From Scatomorpha gallistercoris (GTDB lineage Bacteria; Bacillota; Clostridia; Oscillospirales; Oscillospiraceae), in contig DVFX01000070.1 in NCBI GenBank assembly GCA_018713005.1, positions 1-38,882 on the forward strand: a stretch of DNA of 38,882 bases. Direction: 5' to 3'. Below are positions 32,851 to 38,882 of the stretch, piece after piece. Position 1 is the stretch's first letter. The number at the start of each line of letters is the position of its first letter. Made by a program: the position numbers and the translations under genes. Under the pieces are notes generated by a model. It was not told the DNA's origin. It saw only the letters and a program-made list of their open reading frames with translations, and ran no database searches.

Positions 32851-33699
32851 TCAAATAACAAACAGGTCGCCGCTCATGCGGACGGTGATGTCGCCGATGC
32901 TGACGCCCCAGGGCTGGTTGATGGCATATATGATGTTATCGGCGAGAATCTGCGGGTCGGGGTCGTTGTACTTCATGGAGTTGATGTCGTGGAAGTCCGG
33001 GCGCAGCGGGCTCTCCTCCATCTGGTTGAGTATCTCCATTGGGCCCTTGACGGACGGGATGAGCGCGTAGGCGTCCACGACGCTGCCGGCGAGGTTGGTA
33101 CGCATGAAGCCGGTGGGCTTTATCGTGGTGACCTTTATCTTGCCCTGGCACTCGCTGCGGAGGCTCTCTGCCAGGTACTGCACGCCCATCTTGGCGACCT
33201 GGTAGACGCCCGCGCCCGCGACGGGGAAGTTGGCGTACACGGAGGAGACGTTGATAACCTGACCGCGGCCCTGCTTGATCATCTGGTCGTATACGGCGCT
33301 GATGCCGTAAATCGTGCCCTTTATCGAGATGTCGATGCACTCTTCCCACTTCTCAAGCGCCTTCTCGTGCTCGGAGAAATAGGCCAGCGGCATCGTCCCG
33401 GCGTTATTGACGAGCACGTCAATGGCGCCGTAGGTGTCTATGGCGAACTTCGCCATGTTGAACACGTCGTCCTTCTTGGACACGTCGGTGACAACATAAG
33501 CCGCTTCGCCGCCGGCGGTCTTGATCTCGTCAACGACGGACTTTAGCTTCTCCTCGTTTCGCGCGGCGAGGACGACCTTGCCGCCCAGCTCGGCGGCGCG
33601 CTTCGCGGTCAGCAGGCCGAAGCCGCTGGACGCGCCGGTGATGATTATCACCTTGCCCTCTACATAGTTCTTCTGGATGTAGTTGCTCTCGTAGTTCAT
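32851..33699 (-). CDS. Short-chain dehydrogenase/reductase A
   Basis: A 282-residue classical SDR with TGASSGFG (21-28), NNAG (98-101), Ser at about 152-153 and Y166-x3-K170, all intact. It shares its N-terminal, core and C-terminal (NQPWGV, ITVRMSG) segments with SDR B, showing a tandem duplication. Start at ATG 33699, after GGAGG at an 11-nt spacing; the earlier in-frame start lacks a site and would lie inside the promoter. First gene of the SDR-SDR-OYE operon. Confidence 0.9.
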   Translation of the reverse strand: MNYESNYIQKNYVEGKVIIITGASSGFGLLTAKRAAELGGKVVLAARNEEKLKSVVDEIKTAGGEAAYVVTDVSKKDDVFNMAKFAIDTYGAIDVLVNNAGTMPLAYFSEHEKALEKWEECIDISIKGTIYGISAVYDQMIKQGRGQVINVSSVYANFPVAGAGVYQVAKMGVQYLAESLRSECQGKIKVTTIKPTGFMRTNLAGSVVDAYALIPSVKGPMEILNQMEESPLRPDFHDINSMKYNDPDPQILADNIIYAINQPWGVSIGDITVRMSGDLFVI

Positions 33700-33728
33700 C
33701 AACTTTTCTGCCTCCAGTCGTGGTTTTC

Positions 33729-33744
33729 TTGGCACATCTGCCAA
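33729..33744. promoter_or_regulatory. Palindromic operator candidate upstream of SDR A
   Basis: TTGGCA-CATC-TGCCAA with perfect 6-bp arms, just downstream of the SDR-operon -10, where a bound repressor would block transcription. A second, near-perfect 14-bp palindrome, GTGCACATTTGCAC, lies at 33804-33817. Confidence 0.6.
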
Positions 33745-33755
33745 ACTCTGTGTTA

Positions 33756-33784
33756 AGTATATAACTATCAAGCAGACGGCTCAA
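33756..33784 (-). promoter_or_regulatory. Promoter of the SDR-SDR-OYE operon
   Basis: On the minus strand TTGAGC (plus 33779-33784), 17-bp spacer, TATACT (plus 33756-33761), about 60 bp before ATG 33699. Confidence 0.6.
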
Positions 33785-33845
33785 TTCACGGCAGGAGGCT
33801 TTTGTGCACATTTGCACTAAAGCGCGCAAGCGTGAAGATTGATTA

Positions 33846-33874
33846 TTGAAAATTGTGCCGGGAGACGATAAAAT
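33846..33874 (+). promoter_or_regulatory. Promoter of tetR-3
   Basis: TTGAAA (33846-33851), 17-bp spacer, TAAAAT (33869-33874), 18 bp before ATG 33892. Confidence 0.6.
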
Positions 33875-33891
33875 ATTAACGAGGTGATGGT

Positions 33892-34476
33892 ATGGGACGC
33901 CGCCTGAGCACCAAAGAGCACATAATGGAGGCTTTCCTGAAGCTGCTTGAGGACAAGAACCTTATGGACATCTCCGTGTCGGAGATAGCTGAGCTCGCCG
34001 GAGTGAGCAAGCGCAGCTTCTACAACCACTTCGTGGACAAGTATGACCTTATGGGCTATGCCTACCGCGTGCTTGTGGAGCGGCAGTGGTATAGGGACGG
34101 CCGGCGCTGTACGCTGGTGGAGTTTTTCAACCGCTGCTGGACGTTTGACGGCGACGCGCCGATGATGGAGCGCTTCAAGAATACCATGTCCTATATAGGC
34201 CAGAACGATTTGCGCAGCGAGATAGAAAACCAGGGCGTAAAGGACTTGAAGCGGCTGCTGGAGTGGAACGGCTACCCCGGGCCGTACGACGAGGAGCTGG
34301 AAAACATACTGCTCTTCTTCATGTGTGGCATAAGCCGCATGGCCGAGCGTCACTTTGAAAACTCCCGTGATACACCCATAACATGGCTGGCCGAATACGG
34401 CGCCAAATGCCTTCCTTCCGACATCGCCGACTACCTCCTGCGCGACCCCAACGAGCCCAGCGCGGAAAAGGCTTAG
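33892..34476 (+). CDS. TetR/AcrR-family regulator 3
   Basis: A 194-residue protein with a TetR helix-turn-helix (about 5-50: ISVSEIAELAGVSKRSFYNHF) and a C-terminal ligand domain of the TetR_C_7 type seen in DhaS-like regulators. GAGGTGA precedes the ATG. It is divergent from the SDR-SDR-OYE operon and probably controls it through the palindromes at 33729-33817. Confidence 0.87.
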   Translation: MGRRLSTKEHIMEAFLKLLEDKNLMDISVSEIAELAGVSKRSFYNHFVDKYDLMGYAYRVLVERQWYRDGRRCTLVEFFNRCWTFDGDAPMMERFKNTMSYIGQNDLRSEIENQGVKDLKRLLEWNGYPGPYDEELENILLFFMCGISRMAERHFENSRDTPITWLAEYGAKCLPSDIADYLLRDPNEPSAEKA

Positions 34477-34531
34477 AAACGAGCCAGCTGCAAGTGTCAC
34501 ACCCTCCTCACCGGAGCCGCAGCGACGCAAA

Positions 34532-34561
34532 ACAGCCCGGATGCTCAGGCATCCGGGCTGT
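34532..34561 (+). terminator. Terminator of tetR-3
   Basis: A perfect 13-bp stem (ACAGCCCGGATGC/GCATCCGGGCTGT), 4-nt loop. Only ATTC follows, so the T-run is poor. Confidence 0.6.
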
Positions 34562-34571
34562 ATTCGCACAC

Positions 34572-34604
34572 ATACATGGGAACCATGTATAGAAGTGCGC
34601 CCTT
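34572..34604 (+). other. Predicted origin of transfer (oriT), pSK41/RSF1010-type nic region
   Basis: An inverted repeat ATACATGG-GAA-CCATGTAT (34572-34590) is followed at once by AGAAGTGCGCCCTTGG (34591-34606). The 12-mer AAGTGCGCCCTT equals the nic core I recall for staphylococcal pSK41/pGO1, and IncQ RSF1010 shares the AAGTGCGCCCT part; the pSK41 hairpin also has a GAA loop. The cut should fall at or next to the GCG|CCC junction (34599/34600). No relaxase is in the window; DUF3847 at the right end often precedes one. Confidence 0.75.
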
Positions 34605-34608
34605 GGAC

Positions 34609-35085
34609 TTATTCAAACGCTACCAGCACGGTCTTCGGCAGCTTTTCTCCCGCGTGCGCCCGCAAATAGCGGGCAGCTTTATTTGCAAAGCGGTTGCTTT
34701 TGGTCGTGTCAAGCTCGGCAAGGGCAGATATTTTCTGCTCGCCGGTTGCCATGTCAAGCGTGAACTCTCCCCATTCGCCGTCGTTGTCGGCCTGGTAGCG
34801 GTAGATGCCGGGCACGACACGCTCTATGCGGACGGAGTGCAGCTCGCCGAGCTCGACCAGATTCAGCGTCAGCCTTTCTACAGCGCGGCGGTAGGCGCGC
34901 TCTGCGGTTCGCGGGCTGGAAGACTCGAACTCAATTGCCAAGTCCTCAAAGCTCGCGCGCTCGCTGAGCGGCGCGACACGTCCGCAGGTCATGCAGATTG
35001 CGTTGCGCCTTTCCAGAATCGTCTGTTCGCGAAAGCTCAGCTTTGCAAACGCCTCGCGCACCTTCTCGGCGCGACGCTGTCCCAC
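34609..35085 (-). CDS. Sigma-factor-like protein, C-terminal part (region 4-like) in a second frame
   Basis: A 158-residue frame from GTG 35085. It has a REQTILERR-type helix, a CxxC knuckle (CMTC), and an ERASFEDLAIEFESSSPRTAERAYRRAVERL helix-turn-helix, as in sigma region 4 or phage/ICE sigma-like proteins. The C-terminal ~70 residues are a beta-rich, unassigned domain. It overlaps the upstream sigma-like ORF by 49 bp in the -1 frame; no good ribosome site precedes the GTG. So this may be one protein split by a frameshift or made by a programmed -1 shift. Confidence 0.6.
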   Translation of the reverse strand: MGQRRAEKVREAFAKLSFREQTILERRNAICMTCGRVAPLSERASFEDLAIEFESSSPRTAERAYRRAVERLTLNLVELGELHSVRIERVVPGIYRYQADNDGEWGEFTLDMATGEQKISALAELDTTKSNRFANKAARYLRAHAGEKLPKTVLVAFE

Positions 35086-35606
35086 AGCACATCGACGTAA
35101 TCCCAGCTATAGCTTGCCTCAGCGTCATTTTCCAGTGATGATGAGTTCAGCATGAGCTGGGCAATCTTCAAAAACCTTCTCGCGGTTGCTTCCGAGCAGC
35201 CGCGCTTTTTTATGAACTCCTCAACCGCCTCGCGCTGTTCAGCTCCGTACATGAGCGATCCTATGCGCCGCGCGGCCTTGTACTCGTCGAGGTTTGAGAA
35301 CGACCCTGCCTCTTCGAGCATCCTCGCCCGAAGCAGCGCGTTCATAACGTCGTGGTGAACAAAAGTAAAAAAGTGAATACCTTTGCCTGGGTCAAACTCA
35401 TTCCAGCGCTCCAGCATCGCGGCTGCACAGGCGAGCTTGTAGTCCATGAACGTCTCCGCATCGAACGCACGCTTGCCGAGAAACTTTCGTACAATCTCGT
35501 TGAGCTTTGGCTCGTAGCTATATAGGAAACCCTCAAAGGTTGCGTCTCCGTCCACTGGCGGCGCGCCGTTGCGGAAGGCATTTTCTGCCTGTTTAAGCGT
35601 CAGCAT
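35037..35606 (-). CDS. Sigma-factor-like protein, N-terminal part (region 2/3-like)
   Basis: A 189-residue protein with a region-2-like stretch (about 25-105: FLYSYEPKLNEIVRKFLG, then RWNEFDPGKGIHFFTFV) and a helical region (AARRIGSLMYG). It resembles the sigma-70-like proteins in clostridial mobilizable elements. GAGG lies 9 nt before ATG 35606, inside the end of the DUF6076 gene (14 bp overlap). The last ~15 residues look out of frame: the region-4 part continues in the -1 frame as the next ORF. Confidence 0.6.
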   Translation of the reverse strand: MLTLKQAENAFRNGAPPVDGDATFEGFLYSYEPKLNEIVRKFLGKRAFDAETFMDYKLACAAAMLERWNEFDPGKGIHFFTFVHHDVMNALLRARMLEEAGSFSNLDEYKAARRIGSLMYGAEQREAVEEFIKKRGCSEATARRFLKIAQLMLNSSSLENDAEASYSWDYVDVLWDSVAPRRCARRLQS

Positions 35607-36675
35607 TTTTCTCAGCCTCAGCCAACAATGCGCCCTGCGTCATCTCGGCCTCATAGCTCCCATGCGCGTAATTGGCGTCGGACAGCGCACGCTGGAGCTT
35701 GTCCTTCGCCAGTTTGCGCATGACGTCAGCCGCTTCTTTGTTTAGCTTTCCACGCCTCTGACTCTGCAAAATCGTATTCAGACGGCGGTTGTAGATTGCC
35801 TTCAGCGGGTGGTCGGCGGCGAGCTCGCGCTGCTCCCGTCCTCGCATTGCACCCACCTGACGGCACGTCCTGCCGCGCACATTGCCGGGCGCGAAACCGC
35901 CGCAGTACTTCGTGTGCCGCGCGTCAAGCGTGAGAAACCATCGTCCGCAGACGGCGCACCGGCGCGGCGCGTGACCGGCGGCAAGCCCCTCAAAGAGGTC
36001 GGAGCGCAGCAGTCCGACGAATGAGACATAACTCATGCGGCGCACAAGTCTCGGCGGCTCTCCCGCCGAAAGATACTGCACCGTCGCATTGGCGAGGGAC
36101 ATCAGGCTGTCGTCAGATACGTCGAAGTGCGCACCAAACGCGGCGGCGAGCCCGTCGGGTGTTCTTTCAACTCCATCGTCATTTATGCTCTCGGCCAGCG
36201 CGGTCATTGTGCGCTTGTATTCACCGAGCGAGTACGCAAGCTGTGCGAGCACCGGCGCAATTTTGCTCAGCAGCGCGCCTTTGCGTAGGCCCGGCTCCTG
36301 AGCTGCCGCGAGGCCGCGAGTGAGCATCGCCACGTTGAGTGCGCGGACTTGGCTTATGCCATCCTCTGAAAAAGCGTCGGCGATGCTCTGAGCATAGAAG
36401 TCGTAGTCAAGGTGCGCAAAAGGCTCCATGTGCCTCATCGTATCAAGAACCTCTGATGCTGCACTTTGCGCCTTGCTTAGTAGCTCATCTGTCACACTCA
36501 TCATGCCGAGTGCGGAGATGAACTCGTTGAGCGCCTTGCACGGCTCAATAAGCGCTGCTATGGCCTCGTCGGAGATGTTCAGCGCCTCGCAGCCTAGCGT
36601 TCCGGACGGCGTCGTGCGTCCCTCATATGTAACTGTGTTTCGCCCGAATTCGAGCGTCAGAGGGTTGTGCTCCAT
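35593..36675 (-). CDS. DUF6076-family protein
   Basis: A 360-residue protein. The C-terminal half has a zinc-binding signature RRCAVCGRWFLTL...HTKYCGG followed by TCRQVGAMRGREQREL and RGKLNKEAADVMRKLAKDKL, all typical of DUF6076 proteins of gut Firmicutes mobile elements. The helical N-terminal half has no motif. Start at ATG 36675 with GGAGG; the longer frame lacks a site. The family role is unknown; it travels with sigma-like and primase genes. Confidence 0.8.
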   Translation of the reverse strand: MEHNPLTLEFGRNTVTYEGRTTPSGTLGCEALNISDEAIAALIEPCKALNEFISALGMMSVTDELLSKAQSAASEVLDTMRHMEPFAHLDYDFYAQSIADAFSEDGISQVRALNVAMLTRGLAAAQEPGLRKGALLSKIAPVLAQLAYSLGEYKRTMTALAESINDDGVERTPDGLAAAFGAHFDVSDDSLMSLANATVQYLSAGEPPRLVRRMSYVSFVGLLRSDLFEGLAAGHAPRRCAVCGRWFLTLDARHTKYCGGFAPGNVRGRTCRQVGAMRGREQRELAADHPLKAIYNRRLNTILQSQRRGKLNKEAADVMRKLAKDKLQRALSDANYAHGSYEAEMTQGALLAEAEKNADA

Positions 36676-36827
36676 CGTATCCTCCAGCGGGAAATTTGAG
36701 GATATTATACCATGCGTCATGTTTTTTGAAAATGGCCTGTCATGCTGTTTGCCGTGTTTTTCGAGTTTTCCCCATAATATTAGTGGAGGGTGCAGTCCCT
36801 ACTAATTAACGCATTGGAGGAATGCGA

Positions 36828-37304
36828 ATGATAGACTACAGCAAAATAAAGCACAGTGTGCCGCCCATCGAGGCGGCGAAATGCTACAGCTCCGTGAAGT
36901 ATGGCTTCATGCGCTGTCCGTTCCACGCGGACAGGACTCCGAGTCTGAAACTCTACGGCGACCACTTCCACTGTTTCGGCTGCGGGGCGCACGGCGACGT
37001 GATTGACCTCACGGCGGGACTGCTCGGTTGCTCGAAGGCTGAGGCTGCAAGGCGGCTCGAAGCTGACTTCGGCAATGGCGGCTTTGTGCCGCCATTGGGA
37101 CTTGCAGCGTGCAAACGCGAATTGTCCCGCTGCCGGAACGCCCTCGCGCCAAAGTCGCCGGGCGACGCAATCGCAGACGGCTACGCCGAGGCGTGTACGC
37201 TCGATGCATGGGCGGGCTACCTGCTGGATGTGGGCGCGAGCCGGGACGAGATGCGGCTGGTCGAGCAGAAAACCGCACGATTGATGGAGGGTTTGCGTGG
37301 CTGA
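36828..37304 (+). CDS. CHC2 zinc-finger primase-like protein
   Basis: A 158-residue protein with the DnaG-type zinc finger C30-x2-H33 ... C49-x2-C52 and the following DVIDLTAGL. No TOPRIM catalytic domain follows, so it is the DNA-binding finger of a primase split from its catalytic part, as in many ICE/IME replication modules. Start at ATG 36828, 7 nt after GGAGG; the ATG 6 nt upstream is too close to the site. It overlaps the helicase start by 8 bp. Confidence 0.85.
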   Translation: MIDYSKIKHSVPPIEAAKCYSSVKYGFMRCPFHADRTPSLKLYGDHFHCFGCGAHGDVIDLTAGLLGCSKAEAARRLEADFGNGGFVPPLGLAACKRELSRCRNALAPKSPGDAIADGYAEACTLDAWAGYLLDVGASRDEMRLVEQKTARLMEGLRG

Positions 37305-38586
37305 GATTCCAGAATGGTACGATGGCAAGCACGTTAATGAAGTGAAATTCTGCGAGGAGTTTCTTAAATCTCACCCGATGAAGAGCGTCAACGGCACGTT
37401 CTTCACGGTAGAGGGCCGTGTGACAGACGAGGATAAATTGAGACGCGAGATTTATGAAATGCTCAAACCGTACTTCTCAACTGGCCTCGGCAAGCGGGTC
37501 AACAACCTGCTCGAAGCCCTGCGGCTTGAAGCCTACGCGCCCGACCTGCCCATTCAGCGCGACCGCATCCACGTCGCAAACGGCACGCTTTTTCTCGGCG
37601 GTACGTTCAGCAGCGAGCGCGAGTTTTGCCGCAACCGTCTCCCGGTGGCGTACAACGAAAACGCAAAGTTGCCCGAGACGTGGCTGCACTTCCTCGACGA
37701 GCTGCTCTATCCGGAGGACATCCCGACGCTGCAAGAGTTTATGGGTTACTGCTTTCTGCCGACGACGAAAGGCCAAAAGATGCTGATGTTAATTGGACGC
37801 GGTGGCGAGGGCAAGAGCAGAATCGGTCTGGTACTCCGCGCACTGCTGGGCGCAAACATGGCGACGGGGAGCATCGCCAAAATTGAAAGCTCTCGCTTCG
37901 CCCGCGCAGATTTGGAGCACGAGCTGGTCATGCTCGACGATGACATGAAGCTCGAAGCGCTGCCGCAGACGAACCACATCAAGGCGATTGTCACCGCCGA
38001 GCTGCCGATGGACTTAGAACGAAAAGGCCAGCAGAGCTACCAGGGCGATTTGTACGTTCGTTTTCTTGGCTTCGGCAACGGCTCGCTGAAAGCGCTCTAT
38101 GACCGCAGCGAAGGATTCTTCCGGCGGCAGATTATCCTGACCACGAAGCCGAAAGACGACAAGCGCTTGGATGACCCGTTCATAGCTGAAAAGATGTGCG
38201 CGGAAGCCGAGGGCATATTTCTCTGGTGTCTCGATGGACTGCGCCGGCTTATCTCGAACGACTACCGCTTCACGCTCAGCGAGCGCGCCCGCGGGAACAT
38301 GGCCGAGGCCGTGAGCGATGGCAACAACGCCGTCGACTTCATGCGCAGCGAGGGCTACATACGCCTCAAAGCCGATGCCGAAGCCAGCAGCAGGGACGTG
38401 TACGCCGTGTACAAGCTCTGGTGCGAGGACAATGTCCTGCATCCGCTGTCGGCGCGGAGCCTGAGCGCGCATCTCAATGAGAACCAGCGGGAGTACAACA
38501 TCGAGCCGACGAACAACCTCTATCTCCCCGGAGGCCGGCGAGTTCGTGGCTATCTCGGCATTGAAGTTTTACAGCGAGTAAGTTGA
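37297..38586 (+). CDS. Phage/plasmid primase P4-type superfamily 3 helicase
   Basis: A 429-residue protein with a D5-N-like domain and SF3 AAA+ domain: Walker A GRGGEGKS (167-174), Walker B-like ELVMLDDD (~207-214), then a sensor-type YVRFLGFGN. The C-terminal ~90 residues form a winged-helix-like region. It unwinds DNA for replication of the element. GTG start at 37297 with GGAGGG 5 nt upstream; overlaps the primase gene, so the two form one operon. Confidence 0.85.
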   Translation: MAEIPEWYDGKHVNEVKFCEEFLKSHPMKSVNGTFFTVEGRVTDEDKLRREIYEMLKPYFSTGLGKRVNNLLEALRLEAYAPDLPIQRDRIHVANGTLFLGGTFSSEREFCRNRLPVAYNENAKLPETWLHFLDELLYPEDIPTLQEFMGYCFLPTTKGQKMLMLIGRGGEGKSRIGLVLRALLGANMATGSIAKIESSRFARADLEHELVMLDDDMKLEALPQTNHIKAIVTAELPMDLERKGQQSYQGDLYVRFLGFGNGSLKALYDRSEGFFRRQIILTTKPKDDKRLDDPFIAEKMCAEAEGIFLWCLDGLRRLISNDYRFTLSERARGNMAEAVSDGNNAVDFMRSEGYIRLKADAEASSRDVYAVYKLWCEDNVLHPLSARSLSAHLNENQREYNIEPTNNLYLPGGRRVRGYLGIEVLQRVS

Positions 38587-38593
38587 AAACAAG

Positions 38594-38676
38594 CGTACGA
38601 TCCGTACGAAGCGTACGAAACCGCGCCGCGCAAGGCCTGCAATCGCTGCCTGCGTACACATCGTACGCATCGTACG
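38594..38676. repeat. Two blocks of CGTACG iteron-like repeats, 9-bp period
   Basis: Three repeats start at 38594, 38603 and 38612 (CGTACG each), and three at 38653 (CGTACA), 38662 and 38671 (CGTACG). Each block has an exact 9-bp period; the core is palindromic. The blocks sit immediately after the helicase gene and before DUF3847, where an element's replication origin may lie. A 32-codon TTG frame overlapping the helicase stop reads through both blocks in one frame, so a small repeat peptide is an alternative. Confidence 0.65.
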
Positions 38677-38721
38677 GATAATTTTGAGTTCATACCGCAA
38701 AAATTAAGGAGGTAGGTAATT

Positions 38722-38882
38722 ATTAGCAAAGAGCAAAACAGAGCCGAACTCGTGCAGGAACAAGGAGCTATTGAGAGAGAATTACGCCAAACCAAACATC
38801 GCCACCAACGCATTGAACAGCAGATCAAGTATCTCCAAGACGGCGAGCGCAAGAAGCGGACGCACCGGCTAATTATTAAGGG
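38722..38882 (+). CDS. DUF3847-family protein, N-terminal part (runs off the window)
   Basis: At least 53 codons, open to the window edge. The translation (SKEQNRAELVQEQGAIEREL, then a helical Gln/Arg-rich stretch and GERKKRTHRLI) matches DUF3847 of clostridial conjugative and mobilizable elements, which usually precedes a MobA/MobL relaxase gene. No ATG, GTG or TTG is available: AAGGAGG at 38706-38712 is followed by an in-frame stop (38713-38715), then GTA, ATT, ATT. The start appears to be ATT at 38722 or 38719. Confidence 0.75.
   Translation, partial: MSKEQNRAELVQEQGAIERELRQTKHRHQRIEQQIKYLQDGERKKRTHRLIIK

Noticed and set aside
38587..38690. CRISPR array
   Set aside because: The units are 9 bp long without spacers of uniform size; no cas genes are near. 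Iterons fit better.
1..38882. tRNA, rRNA or CRISPR genes
   Set aside because: No tRNA cloverleaf, rRNA stretch or repeat-spacer array was found in the intergenic regions I checked.

Overview
The window reads as the chromosome of a GC-rich anaerobic Firmicute (class Clostridia), most like the Oscillospiraceae group of gut bacteria. The signs are AGGAGG-type ribosome binding sites, -35/-10 promoters with 16-18 bp spacers, a SpoIID-family protein, rubrerythrin, DUF421/DUF4363 and NrdR genes of Clostridia type, several flavin/iron-sulfur ene-reductases, and a DUF6076/CHC2-primase/SF3-helicase/DUF3847 mobile module. Species cannot be fixed from the sequence alone.

Layout. 1-253: four inverted repeats, the last a likely terminator. 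254-3020: an Old Yellow Enzyme (OYE) reductase divergent from a TetR regulator. 3021-3590: scar-like DNA at the 3' end of guaA, with a truncated ORF and a small CxxC protein. 3591-7199: a guaA that lacks its glutaminase domain, a DUF421-DUF4363 pair, two small membrane proteins, nrdR and a tiny two-helix membrane protein. 7174-15614 (minus strand): housekeeping genes in the order rnmV, holA, HIT, alaS, a PNPOx-like protein, and the lysine/diaminopimelate genes dapB-dapA-asd. 15812-23302: spoIID-like, queA, an HD protein, a small lipoprotein, rubrerythrin, a CapA-like protein and a 23S rRNA m5U methyltransferase with a compositionally distinct tail. 23303-23791: a 489 bp gene-poor stretch.

23792-34476 is the metabolic highlight. 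One coupled minus-strand operon encodes a [4Fe-4S] protein, OYE-2, an iron-type alcohol dehydrogenase, hypA and hypB, opposite a TetR gene. A second operon encodes two sister short-chain dehydrogenases and OYE-3, opposite a third TetR gene. Together with the OYE/TetR pair at 254-3020 this makes three TetR-controlled ene-reductase modules in 34 kb. They look like inducible systems for reducing unsaturated (enone or enoyl, possibly steroid, bile-acid or plant-derived) electron acceptors. The substrates are not known and this role is inference.

34562-38882 is the left part of a mobilizable element that runs off the window. It carries a predicted origin of transfer of the pSK41/RSF1010 (MOBQ) type, a sigma-like gene split into two frames, a DUF6076 gene, a CHC2 primase fragment, an SF3 helicase, two blocks of 9-bp-period CGTACG repeats that look like iterons, and a DUF3847 gene with an apparent ATT start. 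No tRNA, rRNA, CRISPR array, intact integrase or intact insertion sequence was seen.
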